Under the pieces are notes generated by a model, which saw only the letters and a list, made by a program, of their open reading frames with translations, did no database searches and was not told where the DNA came from. Source: Acinetobacter colistiniresistens (GTDB taxonomy: Bacteria > Pseudomonadota > Gammaproteobacteria > Pseudomonadales > Moraxellaceae). From it: DNA of 64,000 bases. Both the position numbers and the translations under genes were made by a program. Of this stretch, positions 1 through 9,728 are shown one piece after another. The first letter of the stretch is position 1; every line of letters starts with the position of its first letter. The DNA lies in the NCBI RefSeq assembly GCF_024582815.1, contig NZ_CP102099.1, forward strand, positions 2,046,001 through 2,110,000. Direction: 5' to 3'.

Positions 1-1562
1 CCCTTCAGTTCAGGTGTGATATAACGCTCAGCATTTTTCAGCGTTTGACGGCGAATATAATCGGCAGGCGCCTGTTCTGCTTGTGCACGGGTCAACTCGA
101 TATAGTAACCACTGACACGGTTATAACCAATTTTTAAGGTATTAATTCCTGTACGTTCACGCTCTTTGATTTCTAAGTCAATTAGAAATTGTCCAGCATG
201 ATCACGAATTTTGCGCAATTCATCCAGCTCATCATCATAGCCTTCTGCAATAACATTACCATCACGCAATAGCACGGGTGGATGTTCAACAATGGCAGCC
301 ATTAAATGTTGATGCAGGCTCTTAAAATCACCCAGTTCTTCATCTAATTGTGTTAACAGTTTAGATTGCTCTGTTTTTAATACAGGATCAAGGGCATGAC
401 GTAAGAATGGAATTTGTGCACATGCCTGACGCAATTGTACTAAATCACGTGGACGTGCACTCCCCAGAGCGACACGACTGAGTACACGTTCAATATCACC
501 AATCTCTTTGAGCACCAAGCGCACAGGTGATTCGTGATAGCCTTTTAATAATTGCTCGGTTGCATCAAGACGCGCATCCAAAACGGCGGTATCACGAATC
601 GGTTGCATCAAGGTTCGACTGAGTAAGCGTCCCCCCATTGCGGTTTGGCAATCATTAATCAACTGGAATAAAGATGTGCCATGTTCAAACAAGGGCTCAA
701 TAATCTCTAAGTTGCGACGGGTGATTGGATCAAGTGCAATAAAGTCGGTACTTTGCTCAATTTGAATGGAACGGATATGTGGTAAGGCCGTTTTTTGAGT
801 TTCTTTGGCATAGTGAATCAGTGCTGCGGCAGCGGCTTTTGCCAGTGGAAGTGGGTCTAAGCCAAATCCAGATAAAGTCGATACACTAAACTGATCGCAC
901 AAGGTCTTTTGGGCATTATTTAAATTGAAATCGACATTCGGACGTTTAGTGATTGGGCAGTTCAGATTTTTCTTAATTTGCTCAATAATATTCTGATCCA
1001 CCAGATCTTCATCGATCAGAATTTCACTTGGCATTAAACGCGCCAGTTCAATGGCCAATTGTTCAGGTTTATAGTCTTGTTGTTGGACTTTAAAGATGCC
1101 TGCACTCAAGTCGAGTAAGGCGAAACCAATTTGATTTTGTTGAATACAGAGCGCAACCAGATTCGACGATTGGTAACTTCCCAATAAAGCATCATCGGTT
1201 AATGTGCCTGGTGTTAAGATACGGACTACTTTACGCTCAACTGGACCTTTGCCTGTGACCTCACCAACTTGTTCGCAGATGGCGACAGTACGGCCAGCTT
1301 TGACTAAACGAGCCAGATAGCCCTCTGCTGCATGATAAGGTACACCCGCCATTGGAATTGGCTGACCACTGGCTTTGCCACGGTGGGTCAGGGTAATACC
1401 TAAAAGTTTGGCTGCTAAATGTGCATCTTCAAAGAAAAGCTCATAAAAATCGCCCATACGGTAGAACAGCAATGCATGTTGATAGTCTGTTTTGACTTTG
1501 AGATATTGCTGCATCATCGGCGTATGTGATGAAAGATCAGTCATGATTTCAGCGCTATTCAT
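1..1562 (-). CDS. mutS: DNA mismatch repair protein MutS (partial, C-terminus outside window)
   Basis: MutS binds mismatched base pairs and small loops in new DNA and recruits MutL. The reverse strand reads about 520 codons without a stop from ATG at 1562 and runs off the left edge. The mispair-contact motif F-Y-E sits at residues 39-41 within MGDFYELF, followed by the connector and core/lever domains. E. coli MutS has about 850 residues, so the Walker A ATPase and the dimerisation region lie outside the window. An alternative ATG at 1544 would drop six residues and gives a start closer to other MutS proteins. No neighbour lies close upstream, so it is probably transcribed alone from the 430-base gap to its right. 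Confidence 0.97.
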   Translation of the reverse strand, partial: MNSAEIMTDLSSHTPMMQQYLKVKTDYQHALLFYRMGDFYELFFEDAHLAAKLLGITLTHRGKASGQPIPMAGVPYHAAEGYLARLVKAGRTVAICEQVGEVTGKGPVERKVVRILTPGTLTDDALLGSYQSSNLVALCIQQNQIGFALLDLSAGIFKVQQQDYKPEQLAIELARLMPSEILIDEDLVDQNIIEQIKKNLNCPITKRPNVDFNLNNAQKTLCDQFSVSTLSGFGLDPLPLAKAAAAALIHYAKETQKTALPHIRSIQIEQSTDFIALDPITRRNLEIIEPLFEHGTSLFQLINDCQTAMGGRLLSRTLMQPIRDTAVLDARLDATEQLLKGYHESPVRLVLKEIGDIERVLSRVALGSARPRDLVQLRQACAQIPFLRHALDPVLKTEQSKLLTQLDEELGDFKSLHQHLMAAIVEHPPVLLRDGNVIAEGYDDELDELRKIRDHAGQFLIDLEIKERERTGINTLKIGYNRVSGYYIELTRAQAEQAPADYIRRQTLKNAERYITPELK

Positions 1563-1992
1563 GCGTATTAAACTCTTTAAAAATCAATAATATTTACTTT
1601 TGGTGATTGAACCAATTTCAGTTTTTGTGAATATGGATGCCACTCAAATAATGATGACAACTAAATAAACGTAGAGAATTGCATCCATAGTATAAAGCGG
1701 CTTCAAGCCTTTCTAGTGATGCAATGGTAACAAATTTGAGTTATTGAAAAAAAGGGTGGTGAAATGAGAGTATGTATATTCAATGTACAGTTAGCCATTT
1801 ACGATAAAATCATAGATTTTGAATGGTAGGGTTTTACATGAAAACTTTTTCTTTTTAAATGCTTATGATGCATAGTCAAAGATTTAATATGATTTTACTT
1901 CGATGCAAAATTAAGTGGAATAAGTTAACAGCCGGAGTCTTGAGCCGCTATCATTGTCTTGATAATTACAGTATTAAACTGAGTACTTAATA
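1563..1992. other. intergenic region between mutS and the DUF4424-like gene
   Basis: About 430 bases separate two divergent genes and must hold both promoters. It is AT-rich, with no convincing ORF, tRNA or terminator. I could not fix a clear -35/-10 pair on either strand. Confidence 0.6.
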
Positions 1993-2937
1993 ATGAAAAA
2001 TATTTTATTTATTTCTGCTATTTTGATTCAGCTACCAAGCTATAGTCTCGCTAATGACTCAACCGGTTATGTCGGTACGGGTGGAGTGTCCTATATTAAA
2101 AATGCGCAGATTGCGATGCAAAGTGAAGAGCTATTTATTAGTAAAAAGCTGATTAAGGTGGATTATCTGTATAAAAATTTAAGTTCTCAAGATGTGACGG
2201 AAACCATTTTATTTCCCTTACCGCGTATTGATAACTTCTTTGAAGCGGATTTTGCCCATACCGAAGCATTGTTAAAAAGCTTTAAAATTATTGTTGATGG
2301 TAAAAATATAAAACCAGAAATGCATGTGCGCACCTTTATCCAAAAGGATGAAAAGTCGCCGCTGATTGATGCAACAGATCTATTTAAACAATGTGGTTTT
2401 AGCCAAATAGAGATGCTTAATCCCTGGGTTCGCAACAATGATGACTCTGCCTATTATGTAGATAAATTAAAGCAATGTAAGCAGCCAAAAATGCAGAAAA
2501 TTTTGGCGAATTTTAAAAAAGATGATGAAATTCCATGGTCATCTCAAGTGATTTATAGTTGGAAGCAAACCTTTAAAGCCAATGCATTGACCAAAATTCA
2601 GCATCAATATCAACCTTTGGTGGGCGGGTCTGTGGGTCTCACACCAGACGAAGATAGCCAGCAATTTTGCATAGATAAACAGTTTAAGCAGGGCCTTAAA
2701 AAAGCACAGGCAGAACATTCGCCGTTTAGTGCGTTAGGTTATATTTTGACGACAGGTGCTAACTGGGCAAAGCCTATTGAAAACTTTAAGTTAACGATTG
2801 AGCGTGATAAAGACGAACTGGTTTCATTTTGTTGGGATGGCAAAGTTAACAAAATTAGTCCGACTCAATTTCAAATGAGCAAAACCAAGTTTGTACCAAA
2901 ACAAGATTTAGACGTTATTTTTGTTCATCTCCCATAA
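1993..2937 (+). CDS. DUF4424-like secreted protein
   Basis: A 314-residue protein with a clear N-terminal signal peptide (hydrophobic stretch at residues 3-19, likely cut after SLA at 20), so probably periplasmic. The segment after the signal (GTGGVSYIKNAQIAMQSEELFIS, then a region ending FPLPRID) resembles the DUF4424 family, which has no assigned biochemical role. There are five cysteines in the mature part, which could form disulfides. The gene stands alone and is followed by a long inverted repeat that precedes the next gene. The family assignment is from pattern memory; no function is proposed. Confidence 0.75.
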   Translation: MKNILFISAILIQLPSYSLANDSTGYVGTGGVSYIKNAQIAMQSEELFISKKLIKVDYLYKNLSSQDVTETILFPLPRIDNFFEADFAHTEALLKSFKIIVDGKNIKPEMHVRTFIQKDEKSPLIDATDLFKQCGFSQIEMLNPWVRNNDDSAYYVDKLKQCKQPKMQKILANFKKDDEIPWSSQVIYSWKQTFKANALTKIQHQYQPLVGGSVGLTPDEDSQQFCIDKQFKQGLKKAQAEHSPFSALGYILTTGANWAKPIENFKLTIERDKDELVSFCWDGKVNKISPTQFQMSKTKFVPKQDLDVIFVHLP

Positions 2938-2973
2938 ACCCATACAAACTTTAATCTGTATAAAATTGCATCA

Positions 2974-3018
2974 CTTGTTATTGTGTGTCATAACCTAACT
3001 ATGGCGCACAATAACAAG
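2974..3018 (+). promoter_or_regulatory. 45-nt inverted repeat upstream of the SDR gene
   Basis: Two 19-base arms (2974-2992 and 3000-3018) are separated by 7 bases. Only two positions differ between the arms, and both would be G-U pairs in RNA. The right arm ends just before the AGGATG ribosome-binding region of the SDR gene (ATG at 3029), and there is no T-run. It is therefore more likely a 5'-UTR hairpin or protein-binding palindrome than a terminator. Confidence 0.6.
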
Positions 3019-3028
3019 AGGATGCCGT

Positions 3029-3826
3029 ATGTTGCTCAAGGGAAAAGTAGCAGTAATTTTTGGAGGCAGCGGTGCAATTGGCACTGCGATTGCGCGGGTT
3101 TTTCTTCGTGAAGGAGCACATGTTTATTTATGCGCAAGAGATTTAAATAAACTACAAAACATTGCGACACAACTGCAAAAACATAAAGGTGTGGTACATA
3201 CCGTTAGTGTTGATGTGCTAGATAGCCAAGTAACCAGTGAGGCAGTTGCTCAAATTGCCCAAGCGACGGATGGACTCGATATCGTCATTAATGCGACCAG
3301 TTTTATACATAATCAGGGTAAAGAACTTTTGGAGTTAAACCTTGATGAGTTCGTTGGGGGAATAAATCCATTTCTAACGGCGCAGTTTAATATATCGAAA
3401 GCTGTGGTTCCTTATATGGGCGGTAAGCGCGGCGGAACCATCATTTCAATTGTGGCACCATCAGCTCGGATGGCAATACCGGGACATTTAGGACATATTG
3501 TGGGCTGTGCTGGAATTGAAGCGTTTATTAAGGCGCTTGCCAGTGAGTTAGGTTCTAAAAATATACGGGTACTCGGTGTGCGCTCGCATGCAATTGTTGA
3601 TGCGGTTCAAGCGGGTTCTTATACACGTGAATTGTTTGAGTCTAAAGCACAGGCCATGGGGCTCAGCATAGGGCAATGGCTTGAAGGTGCTGCTCAAGGC
3701 ACCATGCTAAAGCGACTACCGACACTTTCACAAGTTGCAGAAACCGTTGCTTTCCTTGCCTCGGAACATGCGAACTCAATGACCGCAACGGTTGTAAACA
3801 TGACTGCTGGTGCAATAATTGATTAA
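3029..3826 (+). CDS. SDR-family protein with altered catalytic residues
   Basis: A 265-residue protein with a short-chain dehydrogenase fold. The nucleotide-binding motif GGSGAIG is at residues 12-18, and INAT near 88-91 replaces the usual NNAG. When the helix ending in ALASEL (about 169-174) is used as anchor, the canonical Y-x3-K becomes H156-x3-C160. The catalytic serine position also appears to be missing. It may bind NAD(P) without doing standard SDR chemistry, or use other residues. AGGATG precedes ATG 3029 at good spacing. It lies alone between the DUF4424-like gene and a LysR gene, and the substrate is unknown. Confidence 0.8.
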   Translation: MLLKGKVAVIFGGSGAIGTAIARVFLREGAHVYLCARDLNKLQNIATQLQKHKGVVHTVSVDVLDSQVTSEAVAQIAQATDGLDIVINATSFIHNQGKELLELNLDEFVGGINPFLTAQFNISKAVVPYMGGKRGGTIISIVAPSARMAIPGHLGHIVGCAGIEAFIKALASELGSKNIRVLGVRSHAIVDAVQAGSYTRELFESKAQAMGLSIGQWLEGAAQGTMLKRLPTLSQVAETVAFLASEHANSMTATVVNMTAGAIID

Positions 3827-3985
3827 AAATAAATATTATATTTTGTTTTATTTCAAACGATTAAATGAGTATTTGTTGCTCTGATGCTAGGCGGCTTGCA
3901 TAAAAAACTGCTGATGTTGCTAGCTTAATTATGGAAATACCTTTCATACTATAAAAGAGAGGAGTTTTTTAAGACAGGATGAAAC

Positions 3986-4897
3986 GTGAATTTAAAGAAT
4001 CTGGAAGCATTTTACTGGGTGGTGACGCTGAATAGTTTTAATAAGGCAGCGACAAAATTACAGACCACTCAGCCAGCAGTTTCACAAAAAATCACTGCCA
4101 TTGAAAATGACCTTGGATTTAAAGTTTTAGATCGAAGTTTTCGCCAACTGAAACCCACGCATAAGGGCATGACCTTATTTAAATATGCTGAAAAATTGAT
4201 GCGTTTAGAAACTGAACTCATCGCAGAATTAACTGAAAATCAGCATTTGACTGGCATAATTCGTTTAGGCGTTTCGGAAACTATTGTCTACACATGGTTG
4301 GTCGAATATATCGAGAAAGTTCAGCAAGAATTTCCCAAAGTTTCGGTGGAAATTGTGGTTGATCTGACCCCGAATTTACAAGAAGGTGTACGCACAGGCG
4401 ATCTTGACATGGCTTTTTTACTCGGACCAACATTGGCTTTTGAGTGTATCGAACAGGCGCTTTGTGATTTTGAACTCAGCTTTTTGGCTTCGCCGTCATT
4501 TAAGGGTGGGGTTGGGCAAATGTCATTGAAAACCTTGATGTCGCATACGATCTTAACCTATCCAAAAATAACTTATCCCTATAAAGAACTTAAAGCAAAA
4601 ATGAAGGAACAGGGGCTGGATGAGCCGCTTTCGATCACCAGTTATTCTTTAGCCACACTGTTACGTTTGGCTGAGCAAGGTTTGGGAATCGCTGTGGTGC
4701 CGACCTTAACCGCTTTAAAAGAAATTACCGATGGTCGATTAGAAATATTAAATACGCCAATTCAGTTAAAGACCTTTCACTTTACCTCGATTTATATTCA
4801 AGGCAGTGATGTTGCTTTAAAAGAGAAATTAACCGATGTCGCCGTGATGGTCTCAGAAAGTGCGATGCAAAGGCTGAATCAACACATCAAAAAATAG
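3986..4897 (+). CDS. LysR-family transcriptional regulator
   Basis: A 303-residue LysR-type regulator. The winged helix-turn-helix occupies about residues 1-60 (LEAFYWVVTLNSFNKAATKL, then QPAVSQKI), and the rest is a periplasmic-binding-like effector domain. It is read in the same direction as the permease/pxp operon that starts 360 bases downstream, so control of that operon is a reasonable guess but not shown. The ligand is unknown. The start at 3986 fits the usual LysR N-terminus (MNLKNLEAFYWV). Confidence 0.9.
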   Translation: MNLKNLEAFYWVVTLNSFNKAATKLQTTQPAVSQKITAIENDLGFKVLDRSFRQLKPTHKGMTLFKYAEKLMRLETELIAELTENQHLTGIIRLGVSETIVYTWLVEYIEKVQQEFPKVSVEIVVDLTPNLQEGVRTGDLDMAFLLGPTLAFECIEQALCDFELSFLASPSFKGGVGQMSLKTLMSHTILTYPKITYPYKELKAKMKEQGLDEPLSITSYSLATLLRLAEQGLGIAVVPTLTALKEITDGRLEILNTPIQLKTFHFTSIYIQGSDVALKEKLTDVAVMVSESAMQRLNQHIKK

Positions 4898-5257
4898 AAG
4901 CTGCTTCACTTACTTTACAGTGTATTGCTTTGCTCTAGAACAAGGTCATTTGTTGGATAAGCCATAAAAGCAGCTTATGGAATGTGATAAGTAAAATTTA
5001 TATTGAACAATATTAAAAATAAAAAATAATAAATTCATATTCTTACTTTAAATTTTTCTGTAAAAGTCGTATTGTCCAGCTGGCTTGCTTATGTTCTTAT
5101 TCTAAATGGAAGATTTGATTACCCATCACGTTGTGGGAGAACAGGGAATCTTTTTGATTTAAAAGGATTAAAGCAGATCGTTTGTAAATAAAATGATGCT
5201 CTTGGATCAAGTTAAAAATCGCGTTATTGAGCTCAAATGGATGAGGAACGCATAAAT
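4898..5257. other. intergenic region upstream of the pxp operon
   Basis: About 360 AT-rich bases that should contain the promoter of the permease-pxp-carboxylase operon. I see no ORF or RNA gene. Possible LysR boxes are too weak to call. Confidence 0.5.
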
Positions 5258-6490
5258 ATGTCTTTACTGAAGTCTTCTTTTCTATCCGATCGCCAATGGG
5301 CCATCGTCGCCTCAATATTTATGATGGCAACTTCGGCAATGGGGCCTGGATTTTTAACCCAAACCGCTGTATTTACGGTGAAGTTAGGTGCCGCATTTGG
5401 GTTTGCCATTTTAGTTTCAATTTTGATTGATTATGTGGTGCAACAAAACATTTGGCGTGTAGTGACCCTCACGCAAATGCGTGCATCCGATATTGCCAAT
5501 AAGGCTTTACCGGGCAGTGGTTATCTGCTCGCGTTTCTGGTGATTCTAGGCGGTTTCTTCTTTAGCATCGGAAATATTGCAGGCGCGGCATTAGGTCTCA
5601 ATGCGCTATTTGGTTTGGATACCAAGTGGGGCGGTATCCTCAGTGGTGCCTTGGCGATTTTGATTTTTGCCTCAAGAAAAGCCACGCTTGCGATGGATAA
5701 AAGTATGATCGTATTGGGATTGCTGAAAATCATCCTGATCATCATTGTGGCTGTGATTGTAATGCCACCAGTTGGACAAGCGGTACAGCAAACCTTTGCA
5801 CCAGACCAAATTGATTTTGCCATTATTACCACCATTGTCGGTGGTACGGTTGGGGGGTATATCTGCTATGCAGGTGCACACCGTTTACTGGATAAAGGCG
5901 CAGTTGGTCCCGAAAATATCGATGAAGTGGCCAAAGCTGCAACCAAAGGTATTGTGGTGGTTGGCATCATGCGCTATGTGCTGTTTCTAGCATTCTTGGG
6001 TGTGGTGGTCAGTGGAGCAAGTATTGATCTCGCCAGTCATAATGCCAATCCTGCCGCACAGGCATTCCAGTACGCTGCGGGGACATTCGGTTATAAATTA
6101 TTTGGCCTGATCTTCTGGGCAGCAGGGATCAGTAGCACCATTGGTGCAGCCTATACCTCGGTTTCATTCTTCACTGCATTTAAAAAGAACTTAACGCCAA
6201 AGCAAAGCAATTACACCACGATTAGCTTCATTGCCTTGGCCTTATTCCTGTATGTGGTATTAGGTGCAACGCCAGCCGGTCTATTGATTTTTGTTGGTGG
6301 GTTTAATGGTTTAGTTCTACCAATCGGACTTACCATTTTTGTCTATGTTGCGGCTTGCCGTAGAGACTTGATGAGCAATTATAATTATCCAAAATGGTTA
6401 ATTATTCTGGGTGCGTTAACCTGTGTATTGACGTGGTGGATGGGCTATATGTCGTTTACAACCGTGTTTAACTATTTGACTAAACTGTAA
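5258..6490 (+). CDS. NRAMP-family permease of the pxp operon
   Basis: A membrane protein of about 410 residues with roughly eleven hydrophobic segments and an NRAMP-like first helix (SAMGPGFLTQTAVFT). NRAMP proteins usually carry divalent metals. Members next to pxp/ycs genes, as in Bacillus ycsG, are suspected to carry an organic or metal-bound substrate of that pathway. An in-frame ATG at 5237 exists, but GAGGAA lies between it and ATG 5258 at good spacing, so 5258 is preferred. It is the first gene of an operon with pxpA 35 bases downstream. Metal versus 5-oxoproline as substrate cannot be decided from sequence. Confidence 0.87.
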   Translation: MSLLKSSFLSDRQWAIVASIFMMATSAMGPGFLTQTAVFTVKLGAAFGFAILVSILIDYVVQQNIWRVVTLTQMRASDIANKALPGSGYLLAFLVILGGFFFSIGNIAGAALGLNALFGLDTKWGGILSGALAILIFASRKATLAMDKSMIVLGLLKIILIIIVAVIVMPPVGQAVQQTFAPDQIDFAIITTIVGGTVGGYICYAGAHRLLDKGAVGPENIDEVAKAATKGIVVVGIMRYVLFLAFLGVVVSGASIDLASHNANPAAQAFQYAAGTFGYKLFGLIFWAAGISSTIGAAYTSVSFFTAFKKNLTPKQSNYTTISFIALALFLYVVLGATPAGLLIFVGGFNGLVLPIGLTIFVYVAACRRDLMSNYNYPKWLIILGALTCVLTWWMGYMSFTTVFNYLTKL

Positions 6491-6525
6491 GCCAGATGAT
6501 CGTGAATTGATAAAGGAATGATGCC

Positions 6526-7290
6526 ATGTTTGTAGATTTAAATAGTGATTTGGGCGAAAGCTTTGGTTCATGGAAAATGGGCAATGATGATCAGATTTTA
6601 CCTGTGGTGACCAGTGCCAATATTGCATGTGGTTTTCATGCAGGAGACCCGCTTGGCATTTTAAAAACAGTGCGTAAAGCCGTTGAACTGGGTGTAACGA
6701 TCGGTGCACATGTGTCTTATCCAGATCTAGTTGGTTTTGGTCGCCGTAATATGGATGTGTCACGTGACGAATTGATTGCTGATGTGCTGTACCAAATTTC
6801 AGCGCTGGATGGTTTAGCAAAAGTGGCAGGTTCAAAAGTGCAATATGTTAAACCGCATGGTGCACTCTACAACACCATTGCCCATGATCAAGCTCAGGCA
6901 GCCGCAGTGATTGATGCGATTAAAATGTATCATCCTGAACTGGTTCTAGTGGCTTTGGCAGGTTCAAACTTGGTCGAGCAGGCACGTGCTGCGGGTTTAA
7001 ACGTGGTGTCGGAAGCATTTGCAGATCGTGCTTACAACAGCGATGGTTCACTGGTGTCTCGTCGTTTAGACGGTGCAGTTTTACACGACTCAGCATTTGT
7101 GGCCAGTCGTGTGGTGTCCATGCTGAAAAATGGTGGAGTAGAGTCAATTGATGGTGTATTTACTCCCATTCAGGCTGACACCATTTGCCTACATGGTGAC
7201 ACCGATGGCGCTTTAGAAATGTCAGCAGCGATTAAAGCCGAACTACTAAAACACAAGATTGAAATCCGCCCGTTTGTAAATAAAGTATAA
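6526..7290 (+). CDS. pxpA: 5-oxoprolinase subunit PxpA (LamB/YcsF family)
   Basis: A 254-residue LamB/YcsF protein with the family N-terminus [12 protein letters not shown] and the segment [12 protein letters not shown], which carry the conserved acidic and histidine residues. In E. coli and Bacillus, PxpA works with PxpB and PxpC to open 5-oxoproline (pyroglutamate) to glutamate using ATP. An AAGGAATG ribosome-binding site precedes ATG 6526. The downstream DUF1445 gene starts within about a dozen bases of the stop. Length and motifs are complete. Confidence 0.95.
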   Translation: MFVDLNSDLGESFGSWKMGNDDQILPVVTSANIACGFHAGDPLGILKTVRKAVELGVTIGAHVSYPDLVGFGRRNMDVSRDELIADVLYQISALDGLAKVAGSKVQYVKPHGALYNTIAHDQAQAAAVIDAIKMYHPELVLVALAGSNLVEQARAAGLNVVSEAFADRAYNSDGSLVSRRLDGAVLHDSAFVASRVVSMLKNGGVESIDGVFTPIQADTICLHGDTDGALEMSAAIKAELLKHKIEIRPFVNKV

Positions 7291-7301
7291 GGATGAGCAC
7301 C

Positions 7302-8108
7302 ATGTATAAGGATATTAAAGTCGACCCAGCTCAGCTTGAAGCCGCTTTAGGTGCACGCTTAAAAATCCGTGCTGGTTTTGATCAGCCGACAGCAGGCATG
7401 GCTGCGGGTATGACGCAGGTGAATATGATTTCGGTACCGAAAGCGTGGGCCTATGACTTTTTGCTCTATGCACATCGTAATCCGCAAAGCTGTCCAGTGT
7501 TGGATGTGCTCGAAGAAGGCATCTATGCAACCAAGCTTGCTGCAGACTCAGATATTAGAACCGATTTCCCGCGTTATCGCATTTGGAAAGAGGGCGAAAT
7601 GGTCGATGAAGTGACCGATGCGAGCGAGATTTATCATGCACATCCTGATTTGGTGACTTTCTTGATTGGTTGTAGTTTTTCTTTTGAAACTGCTCTGCAA
7701 GAAGCGGGGATTGAGGTACGACATATTCAGGATAAGACCAATGTGCCAATGTATCTAAGTAATATTCAGTGCCAGCCCGCAGGGCGTATTTCAGGCAATA
7801 TGGTGGTTTCCATGCGACCTATTCCGTCACATCAAATTAGTGAAGCGGTAAAAATTACAGCGAGTATGCCGAGTGTGCATGGCGCACCCGTACATATTGG
7901 ATATCCTGAAGGCTTGGGCATTCGGGATCTAAATCAGCCTGATTTTGGTGAAGCCTCCCGGATCGAAGCAGGTGAAATCCCCGTGTTTTGGGCCTGTGGA
8001 GTCACTCCACAAGCGGCAGTCATGAACTCTAAAATTCCTTTTGCAATTAGCCATGCACCCGGCCATATGTTGATTACCGACATTCCTGACCGCGCGTGGA
8101 TGGGCTAA
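7302..8108 (+). CDS. DUF1445 / putative hydro-lyase (YcsI-like)
   Basis: A protein of about 268 residues belonging to the DUF1445 family, often annotated as putative hydro-lyase and related to D-glutamate cyclase. The family pattern is seen in [19 protein letters not shown] near the start and in [11 protein letters not shown] near the end. Homologues sit in ycs/pxp operons, which suits a role in cyclic or D-glutamate metabolism. An ATG at 7293 overlaps the AAGGA ribosome-binding site. ATG 7302, 8 bases after AAGGA, is the better start. The exact reaction here is inferred. Confidence 0.88.
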   Translation: MYKDIKVDPAQLEAALGARLKIRAGFDQPTAGMAAGMTQVNMISVPKAWAYDFLLYAHRNPQSCPVLDVLEEGIYATKLAADSDIRTDFPRYRIWKEGEMVDEVTDASEIYHAHPDLVTFLIGCSFSFETALQEAGIEVRHIQDKTNVPMYLSNIQCQPAGRISGNMVVSMRPIPSHQISEAVKITASMPSVHGAPVHIGYPEGLGIRDLNQPDFGEASRIEAGEIPVFWACGVTPQAAVMNSKIPFAISHAPGHMLITDIPDRAWMG

Positions 8109-8141
8109 TTGGACTAAGCAACCATTAAAAAGGATAAGCCA

Positions 8142-9728
8142 ATGCGTTTTTTATCAGTTAACGTTGATTGTTTTCTGATTGAGCTTACAAGCCTAGAAGA
8201 AACTTTGGCCTTGTACAATACATTGCAAAACAGGCCATTAAATGGAATTAAAGACCTAGTCCCTGCTGCCAAAACAATTTTGGTTTTTTTCAACGAGATC
8301 GAAACCAACTTTAAGACGCTGGTTGCTTCAATTCAGAGCCTCAAAGTTGATGCTGGATTTGAGCGTAGTGGTCAAGAAGTGATAGTCCCGATTCGTTACG
8401 ATGGTGAAGACCTTGCACAGGTGGCTGAGTTGCAAGGGCTGTCTGTTGTTGATGTGATTAGAAAACATCAGCAAAGCATGTGGAATGTTGCTTTTATTGG
8501 TTTTGCGCCGGGCTTTGCTTATATGAGCAGTCCTGACCGACCTTTTACCGATATTCCACGCTTAACGGTTCCGCGTAAAAAAATACCTGCAGGCTCGTTA
8601 GGCTTGGCTGGGAGATATTCTGGTATTTATCCGAAAGACAGTCCGGGTGGCTGGCAACTGATTGGTACTACTTCAGAAAAAATGTGGGATTTAGAGCGTC
8701 AAAATCCAGCGCTCTTGTTGCCGGGCATGACGGTACATTTTAAAGATGTCACGCATCGTCCGACAACGGTGAATATACCGCAGCAAATCACGCGTACGGT
8801 TGAACCGAAACAATCGGTGCCATTGTTTAGCATCACTGCACCCAGTTTACAGATGCTTATTCAAGATGAAGGACGTTTTAACCAGACCAAGCTAGGGGTG
8901 GGTATTGCAGGAGCAATGGACGTATCTGCGATGCACAGTGCCAATCGTCTTGTAGGGAATCCAACTGATACGCCCGTGATTGAGGTTTTAAATGGTGGCT
9001 TAAAGGCCAAACTGCAGCATGCCGCCGTAATTGCAGTGACAGGCGCCATCTCAAATATCCGTGTGAAATTTGCCGACGGTCAAACTGCAGATTTTGCCAG
9101 TTATCAGCTCATTGATCTGGATGACGGTGATGAGTTTCACATTCAGCCGCCTACAGCGGGGCTGAGAAACTATCTTGCCGTTCGTGGTGGCATTGAGGTT
9201 CAACCTGTTTTAGACAGTGCTTCATTTGATAGTTTGGCGGTGTTAGGGCCAGAACCGCTAAAACTTGGTGATACCATTTATCAGGGGCGGGTCAAAGTCA
9301 CCAATATCAGCATTAACGAAGTGGCTCAACTAAATCTGCCCAAAGTCGGTGATCTGGTTGAGCTCGATATTGTGATGGGCCCACGCACTGATTGGTTTGA
9401 ACCAGACAGTATAGACCTACTCTGTCAGCAGGAATGGCTGGTGACCAATGAAAGCAATCGCGTTGGACTTAGACTGTCAGGTGCTGAACCTTTAACTCGC
9501 AAAATTAGCCATGAACTGGAAAGTGAAGGTGCGTGCATTGGCGCTTTGCAGATTCCACCCAGTGGTCAACCAGTTTTGTTTATGAATGATCACCCTTTAA
9601 CGGGTGGATATCCCGTCATTGCTGCGGTTGCGAAACACCATTGGAACTTGGTGGCACAGATTCCCGCGGGTTGCCGTATCCAATTTAAAAAAATTGCTGA
9701 ATTGACAGATTTTGAGAATAAAAGATGA
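8142..9728 (+). CDS. pxpB/pxpC: fused 5-oxoprolinase subunits B and C (PxpB-PxpC)
   Basis: A 528-residue natural fusion. Residues about 1-205 are the PxpB/KipI (AHS1) domain, with GFAPGFAYM at 120-128 and SPGGWQLIG at 167-175. A linker of about 20 residues leads to the PxpC/KipA (AHS2) domain from about 228 (LFSITAPSLQMLIQDEGR) to the C-terminus. In most bacteria these are two genes. The same two domains form the carboxyltransferase part of urea carboxylase. The gene ends in an ATGA overlap with the biotin carboxylase gene, so the two products are translationally coupled and probably work together. Confidence 0.93.
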   Translation: MRFLSVNVDCFLIELTSLEETLALYNTLQNRPLNGIKDLVPAAKTILVFFNEIETNFKTLVASIQSLKVDAGFERSGQEVIVPIRYDGEDLAQVAELQGLSVVDVIRKHQQSMWNVAFIGFAPGFAYMSSPDRPFTDIPRLTVPRKKIPAGSLGLAGRYSGIYPKDSPGGWQLIGTTSEKMWDLERQNPALLLPGMTVHFKDVTHRPTTVNIPQQITRTVEPKQSVPLFSITAPSLQMLIQDEGRFNQTKLGVGIAGAMDVSAMHSANRLVGNPTDTPVIEVLNGGLKAKLQHAAVIAVTGAISNIRVKFADGQTADFASYQLIDLDDGDEFHIQPPTAGLRNYLAVRGGIEVQPVLDSASFDSLAVLGPEPLKLGDTIYQGRVKVTNISINEVAQLNLPKVGDLVELDIVMGPRTDWFEPDSIDLLCQQEWLVTNESNRVGLRLSGAEPLTRKISHELESEGACIGALQIPPSGQPVLFMNDHPLTGGYPVIAAVAKHHWNLVAQIPAGCRIQFKKIAELTDFENKR

